This document shows positions 16,615 to 27,563 of a stretch of DNA of 64,000 nucleotides, piece by piece. The stretch comes from Leifsonia sp. ALI-44-B (GTDB taxonomy: Bacteria; Actinomycetota; Actinomycetes; Actinomycetales; Microbacteriaceae). Both the position numbers and the translations under genes were made by a program. The stretch is from the NCBI RefSeq assembly GCF_001984125.1, contig NZ_MTQL01000007.1, positions 1,240,001 to 1,304,000 on the forward strand, in the 5' to 3' direction. How positions within the stretch are numbered: the first letter of the stretch is position 1; each line of letters starts with the position of its first letter. The notes beneath the pieces were generated by a model. The model saw nothing but the letters and a program-made list of their open reading frames with translations, did not search any database and was not told the DNA's origin.

Positions 16615-16838
16615 CCTCCGCCTAGCCCCTGCCTCGGCCTCGCACCTGCGTCAGTCCCGCCCCTGCGTTGCACTCGCCCCACACCGAGGGGGTGGCATGC
16701 GCTCGTGCGCTCGATCTGCTCACCTCGGTCGCCTCGACAGACTCACTCGCGTAGGTCGACAGGTTTCGGTGCCCTGTAGAAATCGACAGCGACGGCCGCG
16801 AGCGGCTCGCGCGCATTTGTGGCAATCCCACGGGTCGC
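16615..16838. repeat. degenerate short repeats behind recQ
   Basis: The first part (16615-16690) is made of degenerate CCTGCGTCAG/CCTGCCTCGG-type units of about 17 bases. The rest shows nothing recognisable until the acyl-CoA oxidase promoter. Confidence 0.4.
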
Positions 16839-16867
16839 TTCACGGATCGTTAGCGGACTCCTACTAT
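16839..16867 (+). promoter_or_regulatory. promoter of acyl-CoA oxidase gene
   Basis: TTCACG at 16839-16844 (4 of 6), a 17-base spacer and TACTAT at 16862-16867. The expected transcript start is near 16874, giving a leader of about 28 bases with AAAGG. Confidence 0.5.
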
Positions 16868-16901
16868 CGACACAGATTTCAGTGTGGAAAGGCAGATCTC
16901 A

Positions 16902-19187
16902 ATGAGCAACCGAACCGACGCAACCCCCAACGACCTCGCCGCGAAGAACACGGGCCCCGAGGCAGTCGACGGCGCATCAGCCGAGGCGACCGCCGCCGGC
17001 GCGTCGGAAACCGTCGCCCCCGACGCGCTCGTCGAGCCCGAAACCGTCGCGCACCTCCCCGGCCCCGGCAGCCTCGACGCCGAAACCCCCACGCGTGCCG
17101 CGACCGAAGCGCCGGCACCCGCACGCTCGCGTTCGTCATCCGCAGCCGATCCCGGCGACGGGCCGCGCGTCGACGTCCCGTCGCTCGCCCACACCCTCCT
17201 CGGCAGCTGGCCTGAAGCACGCCTCGCCTCGAGGGCCCTCGCCGGTCGCCCCGACATGCAGCGCGACGAGAGCCTCGGCATGGCCGAGCACCGGCAGCGG
17301 GTCTTCGAGCAGCTGCACAAGCTCGTTGAGAACGGCCAGGTGCACCGTGCGTTCCCGACCCGCCTCGGCGGACACGACGACCACGGCGGCAACATCGCCG
17401 GCTTCGAAGAACTCGTCCTCGCCGACCCGTCGCTGCAGATCAAGTCGGGTGTGCAGTGGGGCCTCTTCGGCGCCGCCATCCTGCACCTCGGCACCGAGAA
17501 GCACCACACGGCCTTCCTGCCCGGCGCCATGAGCCTCGAGGTTCCCGGCGCGTTCGCCATGACCGAGACGGGCCACGGTTCGGATGTCTCGAGCATCGCC
17601 ACCACGGCGACCTACGACCCTGACACCCGCGAGTTCGTCATCCAGACCCCGTTCCGCGCCGCCTGGAAGGACTACCTCGGCAACGCGGCCGTCCACGGCA
17701 CCGCCGCCACGCTCTTCGCGCAGCTCATCACCAACGGTGTCAACCACGGCGTGCACTGCTTCTACGTGCCCCTGCGTGACGCCGACGGCGCCTTCCTGCC
17801 CGGCGTCGGCGGCGAAGACGACGGCCTCAAGGGCGGTCTCAACGGCATCGACAACGGCCGACTGCACTTCGACGACGTGCGCATCCCGCGCGAGAACCTC
17901 CTCAACCGCTACGGCGACGTCGCCGAGGACGGCACCTACACCTCGCCCATCGCGAGCCCCGGCCGACGCTTCTTCACCATGCTCGGAACCCTGGTGCAGG
18001 GGCGCGTGTCGCTCGACGGCGCGGCCACCGCGGCATCCGCCCTCGCCCTGCAGATCGCGATCACGTATGGCAGCGAGCGTCGGCAGTTTAACGCCGGCAG
18101 TGACACGCACGAGGAAGTCATCCTCGACTACCAGCGCCACCAGCGCCGGCTGCTGCCCCGTCTCGCGACGACCTATGCGCAGATCTTCGCGCACGACGAC
18201 CTGCTCGTGAAGTTCGACGGCGTCTTCAGCGGGGCCGCCGACACCGACGACGACCGTCAGGACCTCGAAACGCTCGCGGCCGCGCTCAAGTCGCTGTCCA
18301 CGTGGCACGCGCTCGACACCCTGCAGGAGGCGCGCGAGGCGTGCGGCGGTGCCGGCTTCCTCGCCGAGAACCGGCTTACGGGCCTGCGCGCCGACCTCGA
18401 CGTCTACGCCACCTTCGAGGGCGACAACAATGTGCTCCTCCAGCTCGTCGGCAAGCGGCTGCTCGGCGACGTCGCCAAGCGCTTCAAAGGCGCCGACGCC
18501 AAGGTCCTCGCCAAGTACGCCGCCGGTCAGGTCGCCGACCGCGCCGTCCACGGCACGGGCCTCCGTTCGCTCGCGCAGACCGTCGCCGACCTGGGCTCCA
18601 CGGCGCGATCCGTCGGACACCTCCGCGACACCGACACGCAGCGCGAGCTCCTCACCGGCCGCGTCGAGACCATGGTCGAACAGCTCGCCGCCAAACTTCG
18701 CCCCGCCGGCAAGCTCGGTCCGGTCGAGGCCGCCGCGCTCTTCAACGACAACCAGAACGAGCTCATCGAGGCGGCGCGAGCGCACGCTGAGCTCCTGCAG
18801 TGGGAGGCCTTCACGGCCGGTCTCGACAACATCACCGATACCGACACCCGCCAGGTGCTCACCTGGGTGCGTGATCTCTTCGGCCTGGGCCTCGTCGAGA
18901 AGCACCTCGCCTGGTATCTGATCGCGGGGCGCCTCTCGCCCCAGCGCGCCGGCGCCGTCGGGCCTTACATCGACCGGCTCATCGCCCGCTTGCGTCCCCA
19001 CGCCGCCGACCTCGTCGAAGCCTTCGGCTACGGTCCCGAGCACGTGCGCGCGCCCATCGCCACGGGCGCTGAGCAGGCCCGGCAAGAAGAAGCGGCGAAC
19101 TACTTTGCTCGCAAACGTGAAGCCGGCGAGCTGCCGATCGACGAGAAGACACTCAAGGCTCGCGAGAAGAAGATTCAGGTGAGCTAG
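16902..19187 (+). CDS. acyl-CoA oxidase / acyl-CoA dehydrogenase-like flavoprotein
   Basis: A 761-residue acyl-CoA oxidase of the peroxisomal type, which oxidises acyl-CoA to the 2-enoyl form with FAD. After an Ala/Glu-rich N-terminal extension of about 100 residues come the helical domain, the FAD/substrate strand block AFAMTETGHGSDVSSIATTATYD, and the loop TFEGDNNVLLQLVGKRLL, whose Glu is the catalytic base. The C-terminal oxidase domain completes the length, longer than 380-residue dehydrogenases. The ATG at 16902 follows AAAGG by nine bases. The MarR gene immediately downstream could control it, but no shared operator is obvious. Confidence 0.9.
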   Translation: MSNRTDATPNDLAAKNTGPEAVDGASAEATAAGASETVAPDALVEPETVAHLPGPGSLDAETPTRAATEAPAPARSRSSSAADPGDGPRVDVPSLAHTLLGSWPEARLASRALAGRPDMQRDESLGMAEHRQRVFEQLHKLVENGQVHRAFPTRLGGHDDHGGNIAGFEELVLADPSLQIKSGVQWGLFGAAILHLGTEKHHTAFLPGAMSLEVPGAFAMTETGHGSDVSSIATTATYDPDTREFVIQTPFRAAWKDYLGNAAVHGTAATLFAQLITNGVNHGVHCFYVPLRDADGAFLPGVGGEDDGLKGGLNGIDNGRLHFDDVRIPRENLLNRYGDVAEDGTYTSPIASPGRRFFTMLGTLVQGRVSLDGAATAASALALQIAITYGSERRQFNAGSDTHEEVILDYQRHQRRLLPRLATTYAQIFAHDDLLVKFDGVFSGAADTDDDRQDLETLAAALKSLSTWHALDTLQEAREACGGAGFLAENRLTGLRADLDVYATFEGDNNVLLQLVGKRLLGDVAKRFKGADAKVLAKYAAGQVADRAVHGTGLRSLAQTVADLGSTARSVGHLRDTDTQRELLTGRVETMVEQLAAKLRPAGKLGPVEAAALFNDNQNELIEAARAHAELLQWEAFTAGLDNITDTDTRQVLTWVRDLFGLGLVEKHLAWYLIAGRLSPQRAGAVGPYIDRLIARLRPHAADLVEAFGYGPEHVRAPIATGAEQARQEEAANYFARKREAGELPIDEKTLKAREKKIQVS

Positions 19188-19253
19188 CCGAATCGAGAGC
19201 AGATCGCTGCGCAGAACGCAACAGTAAGCCTGCTGACTGTTTATGCGCGGGGG

Positions 19254-19266
19254 TACATTGGTCTCA
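19254..19266 (+). promoter_or_regulatory. -10 element of leaderless MarR gene
   Basis: TACATT at 19254-19259 is followed by exactly six bases and then the ATG, so transcription should begin on the A of the start codon. Confidence 0.5.
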
Positions 19267-19847
19267 TGGCATCTGAGGCGAATGGCGGCACCCCCGACGG
19301 GTCCGTCGACGCCACGCGCCGGAGCATGTCCGCCGCCGACGGACAGCAACGCGTGACCGTCGCTGTCGGCCGCGGCTCGCGCGAGCCCGACCGGACGGCA
19401 GGCGACCCACACGCGGAAAACCCGATGGCCTCCTGGCCGACGGGCAGGCTGCTCTCGACGGCATCGCGACTCGTCGAGCACGCCTGGGCCGAAGCTCTCG
19501 AGAGTCACGGTCTCACGCACGCCGGTTTGATCGTGTTGCACTTCCTGTCCGGCGGCCCTGCAAGCCAGATCGAGTTGGCTCGGCGCGCCCGCGTGCAGAC
19601 GCAGACGATGTCGCGCACGCTCGATCGCCTGGAACGGGATGGCTACATCGAACGCACGGCCGACGCGACCGACCGTCGGCGCCACGTCGTCAGGCTCACG
19701 CCGGACGGGGCCGAGGCGTTCCGCAATGCGCATGACCTCGAGGCCCGCGTCTTCCCGGCGCTCCCGCAACAGGATGCGTTGCGCGCCGCTCTGCTCGAAC
19801 TCATCGCCGCGAGCGAGACCCGGCGATGGGGTGTCGTCGACCGCTGA
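19266..19847 (+). CDS. MarR-family transcriptional regulator
   Basis: A 193-residue winged-helix regulator. The MarR core begins around residue 54 (MASWPTGRLLSTASRLVEHAWAEAL) with the recognition region SQIELARRARVQTQTMSRTLDRLERDGYIERTADATDRRRHVVRLT, which includes the DxRRxxV wing typical of MarR. The first 53 residues are polar and probably disordered. I keep the ATG at 19266 because a -10 hexamer is placed for a leaderless transcript starting there; no ribosome binding site precedes it. Ligand and target are unknown. Its position behind the acyl-CoA oxidase gene makes that gene a plausible target. Confidence 0.88.
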   Translation: MASEANGGTPDGSVDATRRSMSAADGQQRVTVAVGRGSREPDRTAGDPHAENPMASWPTGRLLSTASRLVEHAWAEALESHGLTHAGLIVLHFLSGGPASQIELARRARVQTQTMSRTLDRLERDGYIERTADATDRRRHVVRLTPDGAEAFRNAHDLEARVFPALPQQDALRAALLELIAASETRRWGVVDR

Positions 19848-19962
19848 CAAGAGCGGCCTGCCAGCCGCTCCCAGCGGTTTCTGAGTCCATCCTGATTAAA
19901 TTCGGTGAACGCACAACGGCGTCACCCCGCGCATCCCGCGCCACTTCAGTGAGGAATCCGCA

Positions 19963-20529
19963 ATGAACTGCCCGGTCGATAATGTCCCCCTCGTCATGAG
20001 CGAACGCTCCGGAGTCGAGATCGACTACTGCCCCACCTGCCGCGGCGTGTGGCTCGACCGCGGCGAGCTTGACAAGATCCTCGACCGCGCCAGCCGCGAG
20101 TTCGGCGGCGCTGCGGCTGCCGCCTCGGCCGAGGCCGCATCCGTGCAGCAGGGCCCGGCCAACGGGATGCCCGGCGGCCACACCGATGCTCCCAACCCGT
20201 ACACGGGCCTTCCGCGCGACGCTGACCGTCCGTTCCCGGGCCGCGGTTCCGACCGCTGGGACGAGGGTGCCCGCGGCTACACCGACGGCCGCGACAGCCG
20301 CTCGCCGCGCGACCGCGACGATCACCGCCGCCGTGACGACAGTGACGACTTCGGCCGCGGGGGACTGGGCGGCCTGCTCGGCGGCATCACCGGCAATCGC
20401 GACAACAACGGCTACGGCAGCCGCGACAGCGACCGCCGCTACGACGACGACCGCCGCTACAACAACGACAACCGCAACGGCCACGGCCGCAAGCGCAAAG
20501 ACAACTGGCTCAGCGAGCTCTTCGACTGA
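19963..20529 (+). CDS. zf-TFIIB (zinc ribbon) domain protein
   Basis: A 188-residue protein starting with a zinc-ribbon of the zf-TFIIB type: MNCPVDNVPL, then EIDYCPTCRGVWLDRGELDKIL, with CP-x-C and CxxC pairs. The family is widespread but unassigned. The remainder is an Ala/Gly/Pro segment, a strongly charged Asp/Arg region (DRDDHRRRDDSDDFGRGG) and a C-terminal KRKDNWLSELFD helix that is conserved in actinobacterial members. GTGAGGA precedes the ATG. Its stop lies before a bidirectional terminator shared with the tRNA cluster. Confidence 0.88.
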   Translation: MNCPVDNVPLVMSERSGVEIDYCPTCRGVWLDRGELDKILDRASREFGGAAAAASAEAASVQQGPANGMPGGHTDAPNPYTGLPRDADRPFPGRGSDRWDEGARGYTDGRDSRSPRDRDDHRRRDDSDDFGRGGLGGLLGGITGNRDNNGYGSRDSDRRYDDDRRYNNDNRNGHGRKRKDNWLSELFD

Positions 20530-20537
20530 TCGGCGTC

Positions 20538-20579
20538 TGCCTCGCGAGACGTCGTTCCTGCCTCGCGAGACTTCGTTAA
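20538..20579. repeat. two-copy 21-bp direct repeat
   Basis: Two adjacent 21-bp copies each contain the palindrome CTCGCGAG and differ at three bases near their right ends. They lie between the zinc-ribbon gene stop and the terminator hairpin. Confidence 0.7.
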
Positions 20580-20582
20580 CGA

Positions 20583-20619
20583 GAAATCCCCCGGCGCCGC
20601 GAGGCGTTCGGGGGATTTC
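20583..20619. terminator. bidirectional terminator
   Basis: GAAATCCCCCG and its exact complement form an 11-bp stem, extended inside by GCGCC/GGCGT. It separates the plus-strand zinc-ribbon gene from the 3' end of the minus-strand tRNA cluster. Confidence 0.75.
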
Positions 20620-20639
20620 ACATTCTGGCGATTTCGCTG

Positions 20640-20715
20640 TGGTGGCTCCGACGGGCGTCGATCCCGTGACCTCTCGATTTTCAGTCGAACGCTCTACCAA
20701 CTGAGCTACAGAGCC
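20640..20715 (-). tRNA. tRNA-Phe (anticodon GAA)
   Basis: A complete cloverleaf on the minus strand: acceptor GGCTCTG/CGGAGCC, anticodon loop CTGAAAA with GAA, T-loop TTCGATC-type arm, discriminator A and an encoded CCA. It is the last of three tRNA genes read from the same strand. Confidence 0.95.
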
Positions 20716-20738
20716 GAAGGCTGTCGCCTCCATGGTGA

Positions 20739-20764
20739 AATGCCCCTCCAAAAGGAGAGGCATT
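20739..20764 (-). other. hairpin between tRNA-Asp and tRNA-Phe
   Basis: An 11-bp stem (AATGCCTCTCC with GGAGGGGCATT on the minus strand, one G-T pair) around TTTT. It may be an attenuating terminator or an RNA processing site in the tRNA transcript. Confidence 0.5.
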
Positions 20765-20769
20765 CGACC

Positions 20770-20846
20770 TGGCGACCCTGACGGGACTTGAACCCGCGAC
20801 CTCCGCCGTGACAGGGCGGCACGCTAACCAACTGCGCTACAGGGCC
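20770..20846 (-). tRNA. tRNA-Asp (anticodon GTC)
   Basis: Cloverleaf on the minus strand with anticodon stem CCGCC/GGCGG, loop CTGTCAC and GTC anticodon, discriminator G and an encoded CCA. A tRNA-typical GGTTCAAGTCC T-arm is present. Confidence 0.95.
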
Positions 20847-20977
20847 TCGATATTGTGTTGCTGTGTTTTCGTGCTTTTCGCACCTGACCATTATGCCGTA
20901 TGTTTCACTCCGTTTTTTACACGGGCGTTTCGAGCTGGTTTGTGCGGGTGTTGCTGTTCTTCAGTGTAGTAGTACCG

Positions 20978-21050
20978 TGACCCCAACGGGATTCGAACCC
21001 GTGCTGCCGCCGTGAAAGGGCGGTGTCCTAGGCCACTAAACGATGGGGCC
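20978..21050 (-). tRNA. tRNA-Glu (anticodon TTC)
   Basis: Cloverleaf on the minus strand, acceptor GGCCCCA/TGGGGTC, anticodon loop CTTTCAC with TTC. Unlike the two downstream tRNAs, CCA is not encoded: CGG follows the discriminator. An AT-richer 131-base spacer separates it from tRNA-Asp. Confidence 0.95.
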
Positions 21051-21084
21051 GGTGTGCCCGAGGGCACTGAACTACCGACGACCA

Positions 21085-21113
21085 AGCATACGGATTCGGC
21101 GGCACTTTGGCAA
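21085..21113 (-). promoter_or_regulatory. promoter of the tRNA cluster
   Basis: On the minus strand TTGCCA (5 of 6) at 21113-21108, a 17-base spacer and TATGCT at 21090-21085. The predicted start lies about 28 bases before tRNA-Glu. Confidence 0.65.
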
Positions 21114-21175
21114 AACGTATCCCGCGGGTACGGGGAGCGCGAGCATGGCGGCTTCTCATCGAGTGCGTGAAAACA

Positions 21176-21212
21176 CGGATGCCCCCGCCGCACACGCGAG
21201 CGAGGGCATCCG
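21176..21212 (-). terminator. hairpin terminator after ppa
   Basis: CGGATGCCC pairs with GGGCATCCG around a 19-base loop; on the minus strand TGTTTTC follows. Confidence 0.65.
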
Positions 21213-21228
21213 GGAAGAAAGCCAGCGA

Positions 21229-21723
21229 CTAGTGGCCGCCCTCTTCTTTCAGCTTGGTGAAACCGTCTTGCACGATCTGCTCGGCCTCGGCCGCGTTGCC
21301 CCAGCCCTCGATCTTGACCCACTTGCCGGGCTCGAGGTCTTTGTAACGCGTGAAGAAGTGCTCGATCTCGTTGCGCGTCTGCTGCGGAACGTCGTCGATG
21401 TCCTGGATGTGGCTCCAGCGCGGGTCTTTTACGGGAACCACGACGACCTTGGCGTCGGAACCGGCCTCGTCGCTCATGTTGAGCACGCCGACGGGGCGAA
21501 CCTTCACGCCCACGCCCGGGAACACGGGGTATTCGAGCAGCACGAGCGCGTCGACGGGGTCGCCGTCGAGGCCCAGCGTGTTCTCGAAGTAGCCGTAGTC
21601 GGTCGGGTAGACGAACGACGTGAACAGCACGCGGTCGAGGTAGACGCGACCGGTCTCGTGGTCGACCTCGTACTTGTTGCGGCTGCCCTTGGGAATTTCT
21701 ACGACGACGTCGTAACCTGCCAT
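21229..21723 (-). CDS. ppa: inorganic pyrophosphatase
   Basis: A 164-residue soluble family I pyrophosphatase, which splits PPi to phosphate and pulls biosynthetic reactions forward. Recognisable elements are [20 protein letters not shown], the metal site [21 protein letters not shown] (DGDPxD) and [12 protein letters not shown]. The length is normal for the family. AAGGAG lies six or seven bases before the ATG at 21723. It diverges from tilS with only 41 bases between the two start codons, so the promoters must overlap. A terminator hairpin follows. Confidence 0.97.
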   Translation of the reverse strand: MAGYDVVVEIPKGSRNKYEVDHETGRVYLDRVLFTSFVYPTDYGYFENTLGLDGDPVDALVLLEYPVFPGVGVKVRPVGVLNMSDEAGSDAKVVVVPVKDPRWSHIQDIDDVPQQTRNEIEHFFTRYKDLEPGKWVKIEGWGNAAEAEQIVQDGFTKLKEEGGH

Positions 21724-21752
21724 GAGTTTCTCCTTGCTCGTGAAGTCTGGAA

Positions 21753-21765
21753 TAACGTTACTGGA
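21753..21765 (+). promoter_or_regulatory. -10 element of leaderless tilS
   Basis: TAACGT at 21753-21758, six bases, then the ATG at 21765. No ribosome binding site is present. Confidence 0.5.
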
Positions 21766-22910
21766 TGCCTCCCTCCGCGCGCCCTGAACATCGCCGTCCC
21801 CTCGATCCGGCAACGGCCGAGGTGCGCGCGGCCGTGCGGCGTTCGCTCGCCGCCCACGTCGCCGGGGCTCCTGTCGCCGAGGCCACCGTCGCGGGCGCGG
21901 TCGATGCAGCACACGCACCGGCTCGGATGCCTGACGCAGCCAGTTCTGCGACCGCCGACGATCTCGCCCCCCTCGTCCTCGTCGCGCTGAGCGGTGGCCC
22001 CGACTCTCTGGCCCTCGCGGCGGCGGTCGCGTTCGAGGCGCCCAAGCTCGGCATCCGCGCCGGCGCCGTCATCGTCGATCACGCCCTGCAGTTCGGGTCC
22101 GAGGATGTCGCGGCCCGTGCCGCCGAGCAGGCCGCATCGCTCGGCCTCGCCCCCGTCATCGTCAAGAAGGTCGTGGTGTCGTGGGGTTCGGGCCCCGAAT
22201 CGGCCGCCCGACACGCGCGCTATCTCGCCTTCGCGGAGGTGTTCGCCGAGACGGGGGCGTCCCACATCCTGATCGGCCACACGCTCGACGACCAGGCCGA
22301 GACCGTGCTGTTGGGGCTCGCCCGGGGTGCGGGGCCGGCGAGCCTGCGGGGGATGTCCGAGCTCACCGACCGCTACCTGCGACCGCTTCTCGGGGTGCAC
22401 CGCGAGACAACGCACGCCTCGTGCGACGCCCTGGGCCTCGACGCGTGGACCGACCCCCACAACGACGAACACCGCTTCAGCCGCGTACGCGTGCGCAAGG
22501 CCGTGCTGCCCGTCCTGGAGCGCGAGCTCGGGCCGGGTGTTGCCGAGGCGCTCGCGCGCACCGCCGACATCCTGCGCGAGGACAGCGAGGCGCTCGACCG
22601 CATGGTCGACGAGATCATCGAGGAAATCTGCGAGCCGGCCGAGGCGGGGATCGCGGTCGACGTGCGCGCGCTCGCCGTGAACCCCGCGGCACTGCGCAAC
22701 CGCATCATCCGCGTGGTCGCCGCGGGCGAGTTCGGCCAATACCTGAACCGCGCTCACACTCTCGAGATCGCCCGCCTCGTCACCGACTGGCGCGGCCAGG
22801 GCCCCATCGATGTGCCGGGCATCAGCGTCGCACGCGAGGGCGCACTCCTCGTCTTCACGGCGCGCGCCCACGACGAGGCCGAGGCCGAGCTGCGCGCCGA
22901 CATCCCCTGA
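21765..22910 (+). CDS. tilS: tRNA(Ile)-lysidine synthase
   Basis: A 381-residue TilS, which modifies C34 of the CAU-anticodon tRNA-Ile with lysine so that it reads AUA. The PP-loop is [17 protein letters not shown] near residue 70-87, followed by IVDHALQ and [24 protein letters not shown], both typical of TilS. The first 65 residues are Ala-rich and precede the fold. Kept start: the ATG at 21765, supported by a -10 hexamer at the leaderless position. It is followed by hpt, the usual tilS-hpt-ftsH order. Confidence 0.95.
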   Translation: MPPSARPEHRRPLDPATAEVRAAVRRSLAAHVAGAPVAEATVAGAVDAAHAPARMPDAASSATADDLAPLVLVALSGGPDSLALAAAVAFEAPKLGIRAGAVIVDHALQFGSEDVAARAAEQAASLGLAPVIVKKVVVSWGSGPESAARHARYLAFAEVFAETGASHILIGHTLDDQAETVLLGLARGAGPASLRGMSELTDRYLRPLLGVHRETTHASCDALGLDAWTDPHNDEHRFSRVRVRKAVLPVLERELGPGVAEALARTADILREDSEALDRMVDEIIEEICEPAEAGIAVDVRALAVNPAALRNRIIRVVAAGEFGQYLNRAHTLEIARLVTDWRGQGPIDVPGISVAREGALLVFTARAHDEAEAELRADIP

Positions 22911-22967
22911 GCCAGATCCCGAGGAACCCCACCGGGATGCCGGGAAACGCGAGGCCCGAGACATCCG

Positions 22968-22980
22968 TACACTCGAATCA
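22968..22980 (+). promoter_or_regulatory. -10 element of leaderless hpt
   Basis: TACACT at 22968-22973, six bases, then the ATG at 22980. Confidence 0.5.
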
Positions 22981-23531
22981 TGGAATCGACGGACGTTCAG
23001 GGCGACCTCGCCCAAGTTTTGGTGACCGAGGAGCAGATCCACGACAAGCTGCGCGAGCTGGCGCGGCGCATCGAGGCCGACTACGAGGGTGAAGACCTGC
23101 TGCTCGTGGGCGTGCTGAAGGGCGCCGTCATGGTGATGGCCGACCTGAGCCGAGAACTGCGCAACCACGTCGAGATCGACTGGATGGCCGTCTCGTCCTA
23201 CGGCAACAGCACCAAGTCGTCGGGTGTCGTGCAGATTCGCAAGGACCTCGACACCCCGCTCGAGGGCCGCCACGTGCTCATCGTCGAGGACATCATCGAC
23301 TCCGGCCTCACGTTGTCGTGGCTGCTCGAGAACTTCGCCTCGCGCGGTGCCGCCTCCATCGAGGTGTGCGCACTTCTTCGCAAACCGGATGCCGCCAAGG
23401 TCGAGATCGACTGCCGCTACGTCGGTTTCGACATCCCCAACGAATTCGTCGTGGGCTATGGGCTCGACTACGCGGAGCGTTACCGCAACCTGCGCGATGT
23501 GGCCGTGCTCGCGCCGCACGTCTACGCCTGA
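22980..23531 (+). CDS. hpt: hypoxanthine phosphoribosyltransferase
   Basis: A 183-residue purine salvage enzyme making IMP or GMP from the base and PRPP. The PRPP-binding motif is VLIVEDIIDSGLTLSWLL, with LLVGVLKGAVMVMADLSREL and WMAVSSYGNSTKSSGVV as the other family blocks, and the C-terminal FVVGYGLDYAERYRNL. Length is normal. No Shine-Dalgarno precedes the start, but a -10 hexamer fits a leaderless transcript. It lies between tilS and ftsH, a conserved actinobacterial order. Confidence 0.97.
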   Translation: MESTDVQGDLAQVLVTEEQIHDKLRELARRIEADYEGEDLLLVGVLKGAVMVMADLSRELRNHVEIDWMAVSSYGNSTKSSGVVQIRKDLDTPLEGRHVLIVEDIIDSGLTLSWLLENFASRGAASIEVCALLRKPDAAKVEIDCRYVGFDIPNEFVVGYGLDYAERYRNLRDVAVLAPHVYA

Positions 23532-23664
23532 TCCGGGCGCTTTACGCCCACGGGGAACACAGAGTGGGCGCTCAGACTCTTAGAGATACCCTGGTGCGAC
23601 ACGGGCGATTGTGGCCCTCTTCGACCCACCTGCAGAAAGGTGACGGGCTGCGGCCCGGAGCAAC

Positions 23665-25668
<2,004 letters not shown>

Positions 25669-25673
25669 ACCGC

Positions 25674-26270
25674 ATGACGGGCGTCGACAGGCCCCGGATC
25701 GAGGCGGCCGTGCGCGAGCTCCTCGCCGCTATTGGTGAGGATGTCTCGCGAGAAGGTTTGGCCGAAACGCCTCGTCGCGTGGGCGAGGCGTACGCCGAGT
25801 TCTTCGGCGGCCTGCACGTCGACGCCGAGGCGTTCCTCGCCAACACCGTGCCCGTCGGCGACAGTGCCGGCGAGGTCGTGCTGGTGCGCGACATCGCGTT
25901 CCGGTCGATCTGCGAGCACCACCTGCTGCCGTTCCTCGGCACGGCGCATGTGGCCTATGTTCCCGGCGACAACGTGGTGGGGCTCGGCAGCCTGCCGCGC
26001 GTCGTCGACGCCATCGCGTCGCGTCCGCAGATGCAGGAGCGCCTGACCGAAGAGATCGCCGACACGCTCGAGCGCGGGCTCAAAGCGCGCGGAGTGCTCG
26101 TGGTGCTCGACGCCGTGCACGGCTGCGTCGTGGCCCGCGGGCAGCAGCAGCGCGACAGTTCGACCGTGACGGTCGCGAGCCGCGGAACGCTCAGCGACCC
26201 CGCCGCACGGGCCGAGATCTTCGCTCTGATCGGTGCGCGTCCAGCGCCGGATGCCGGGGCGACCCCGTGA
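25674..26270 (+). CDS. folE: GTP cyclohydrolase I
   Basis: A 198-residue enzyme that converts GTP to dihydroneopterin triphosphate, the first step of folate synthesis. Zinc ligands and core are seen in FRSICEHHLLPFLGTAHVAYVPG, and the C-terminal block is RGVLVVLDAVHGCVVARGQQQRDSSTVTVASRG; the Cys in HGCVVARG completes the zinc site. I chose the ATG at 25674, five bases behind the ftsH stop. Its own stop overlaps the folP start region. Confidence 0.96.
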   Translation: MTGVDRPRIEAAVRELLAAIGEDVSREGLAETPRRVGEAYAEFFGGLHVDAEAFLANTVPVGDSAGEVVLVRDIAFRSICEHHLLPFLGTAHVAYVPGDNVVGLGSLPRVVDAIASRPQMQERLTEEIADTLERGLKARGVLVVLDAVHGCVVARGQQQRDSSTVTVASRGTLSDPAARAEIFALIGARPAPDAGATP

Positions 26271-27085
26271 TGACCTCCGAGACGCCGCACGTGATGGGCG
26301 TCGTTAACGTCACGCCCGACTCGTTCAGCGACGGCGGCCAGTTCATCGACGCCGACGCGGCCCTCGCGCACGCACTGCAGCTCGCCGCCGACGGCGCAGA
26401 CATCATCGACGTGGGCGGCGAATCGACGCGCCCCGGGGCTGATCGCGTCACGCCCGCCGAGGAACAGCGCCGCGTGCTGCCGCTCGTCCGCGCCCTGGCC
26501 GGCCGGGACATCGCCGTGAGCGTCGACACCATGAACGCCGAGACGGCTGCGCGGGCCGTGCACGAGGGCGCGGTCATCGTCAACGATGTGTCGGGGGGCC
26601 TCGCCGACGCGGGCATGGCCGCCGCTATCGCATCCACGCCGGCGATCTTCGTCATCGGGCACTGGCGAACCCACTCGGCCACCATGAACGCCTTCGCCGA
26701 CTACGACGACGTCGTCACCGAGGTGCGCGACGAACTCTCGAAGCGGGTCGACGACGCGCGGGCCGCCGGCATCTCGGGCGACCGCATCGTTCTCGACCCG
26801 GGGCTCGGGTTCTCGAAGAACGGCTCACACAACTGGCAGCTCCTGGCCCGTCTCGACGAGCTGATCGAGTTCGGCTACCCCGTTCTCGTGGGCACGAGCC
26901 GCAAGCGGTTCCTCGGTGCGCTGCTGCCCGACGACGCGCCCATGACCGAGCGGGACTTGCCGACGGCCGTCACGAGCGTGTTGGCCGCGCAGGCCGGGGC
27001 GTGGGGGGTGCGCGTGCACGATGCATCCGCCACCCGGCTCGCCCTCGACACCTGGCGCGCATGGCAGAGTGGTCGACGTGGCTAG
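26270..27085 (+). CDS. folP: dihydropteroate synthase
   Basis: A 271-residue TIM-barrel enzyme that joins p-aminobenzoate to the pterin; the target of sulfonamides. Signature blocks are VMGVVNVTPDSFSDGG near the N-terminus and DIIDVGGESTRPGADRV, then DPGLGFSKNGSHNW and PVLVGTSRKRFLG. The folE stop and the folP ATG share one base (TGATG); a GTG one codon earlier is also possible. It overlaps folB by eight bases. Confidence 0.96.
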   Translation: MTSETPHVMGVVNVTPDSFSDGGQFIDADAALAHALQLAADGADIIDVGGESTRPGADRVTPAEEQRRVLPLVRALAGRDIAVSVDTMNAETAARAVHEGAVIVNDVSGGLADAGMAAAIASTPAIFVIGHWRTHSATMNAFADYDDVVTEVRDELSKRVDDARAAGISGDRIVLDPGLGFSKNGSHNWQLLARLDELIEFGYPVLVGTSRKRFLGALLPDDAPMTERDLPTAVTSVLAAQAGAWGVRVHDASATRLALDTWRAWQSGRRG

Positions 27086-27563
27086 CCTCGACACCATCCA
27101 GCTGACCGGTTTGCGGGTGCGCGCGCACCACGGCGTGTACGACTTCGAGCGCGAGAACGGGCAAGACTTCGTCATCGACGTGACGGTGTGGCTCGACCTG
27201 GCGCGGGCGTCGGCGAGCGACGATGTGGCGACCACCATCCACTATGGCGAGCTGGCCGAGAGCATCGCCCGGTCCGTTGCCGCCGATCCCGTCGACCTCA
27301 TCGAGACGGTTGCCGAACGCGTGGCGACGCTCGTGCTGGGCTACCCGGCCGCCGAGCGCACGCGCGTCACGGTGCACAAACCCGATGCGCCCATCTCGGT
27401 GCCCTTCGCCGATGTCGCGGTGAGCATCGAGCGCGAGCAGACCCCGCGGTTCGCTCCCGACGACCACGCAACGCGCGATGACAACACCACGGGCGGGGGC
27501 CACGTCGCCGACGCACGACCGGGCCGACACGGCTCAGTCGACCGAGCGGATGCCGACGCATGA
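27078..27563 (+). CDS. folB: dihydroneopterin aldolase
   Basis: A 161-residue FolB that releases glycolaldehyde from dihydroneopterin. The core reads DTIQLTGLRVRAHHGVYDFERENGQDFVIDVTVWLDL, then VDLIETVAERVATLVL and VTVHKPDAPISVPFADVAVSIER, as expected. About 40 residues beyond the usual end form a polar Asp/Arg/Gly tail. The GTG at 27078 gives the usual N-terminus; a GTG three codons earlier is an alternative. It overlaps folP by eight bases and folK by four. Confidence 0.93.
   Translation: MASLDTIQLTGLRVRAHHGVYDFERENGQDFVIDVTVWLDLARASASDDVATTIHYGELAESIARSVAADPVDLIETVAERVATLVLGYPAAERTRVTVHKPDAPISVPFADVAVSIEREQTPRFAPDDHATRDDNTTGGGHVADARPGRHGSVDRADADA

Noticed and set aside
19801-20763. Open frame on the minus strand covering tRNA-Phe and the zinc-ribbon gene
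   Set aside because: It runs through a tRNA and a terminator; the protein is Val/Ala repetition antisense to the zinc-ribbon gene.
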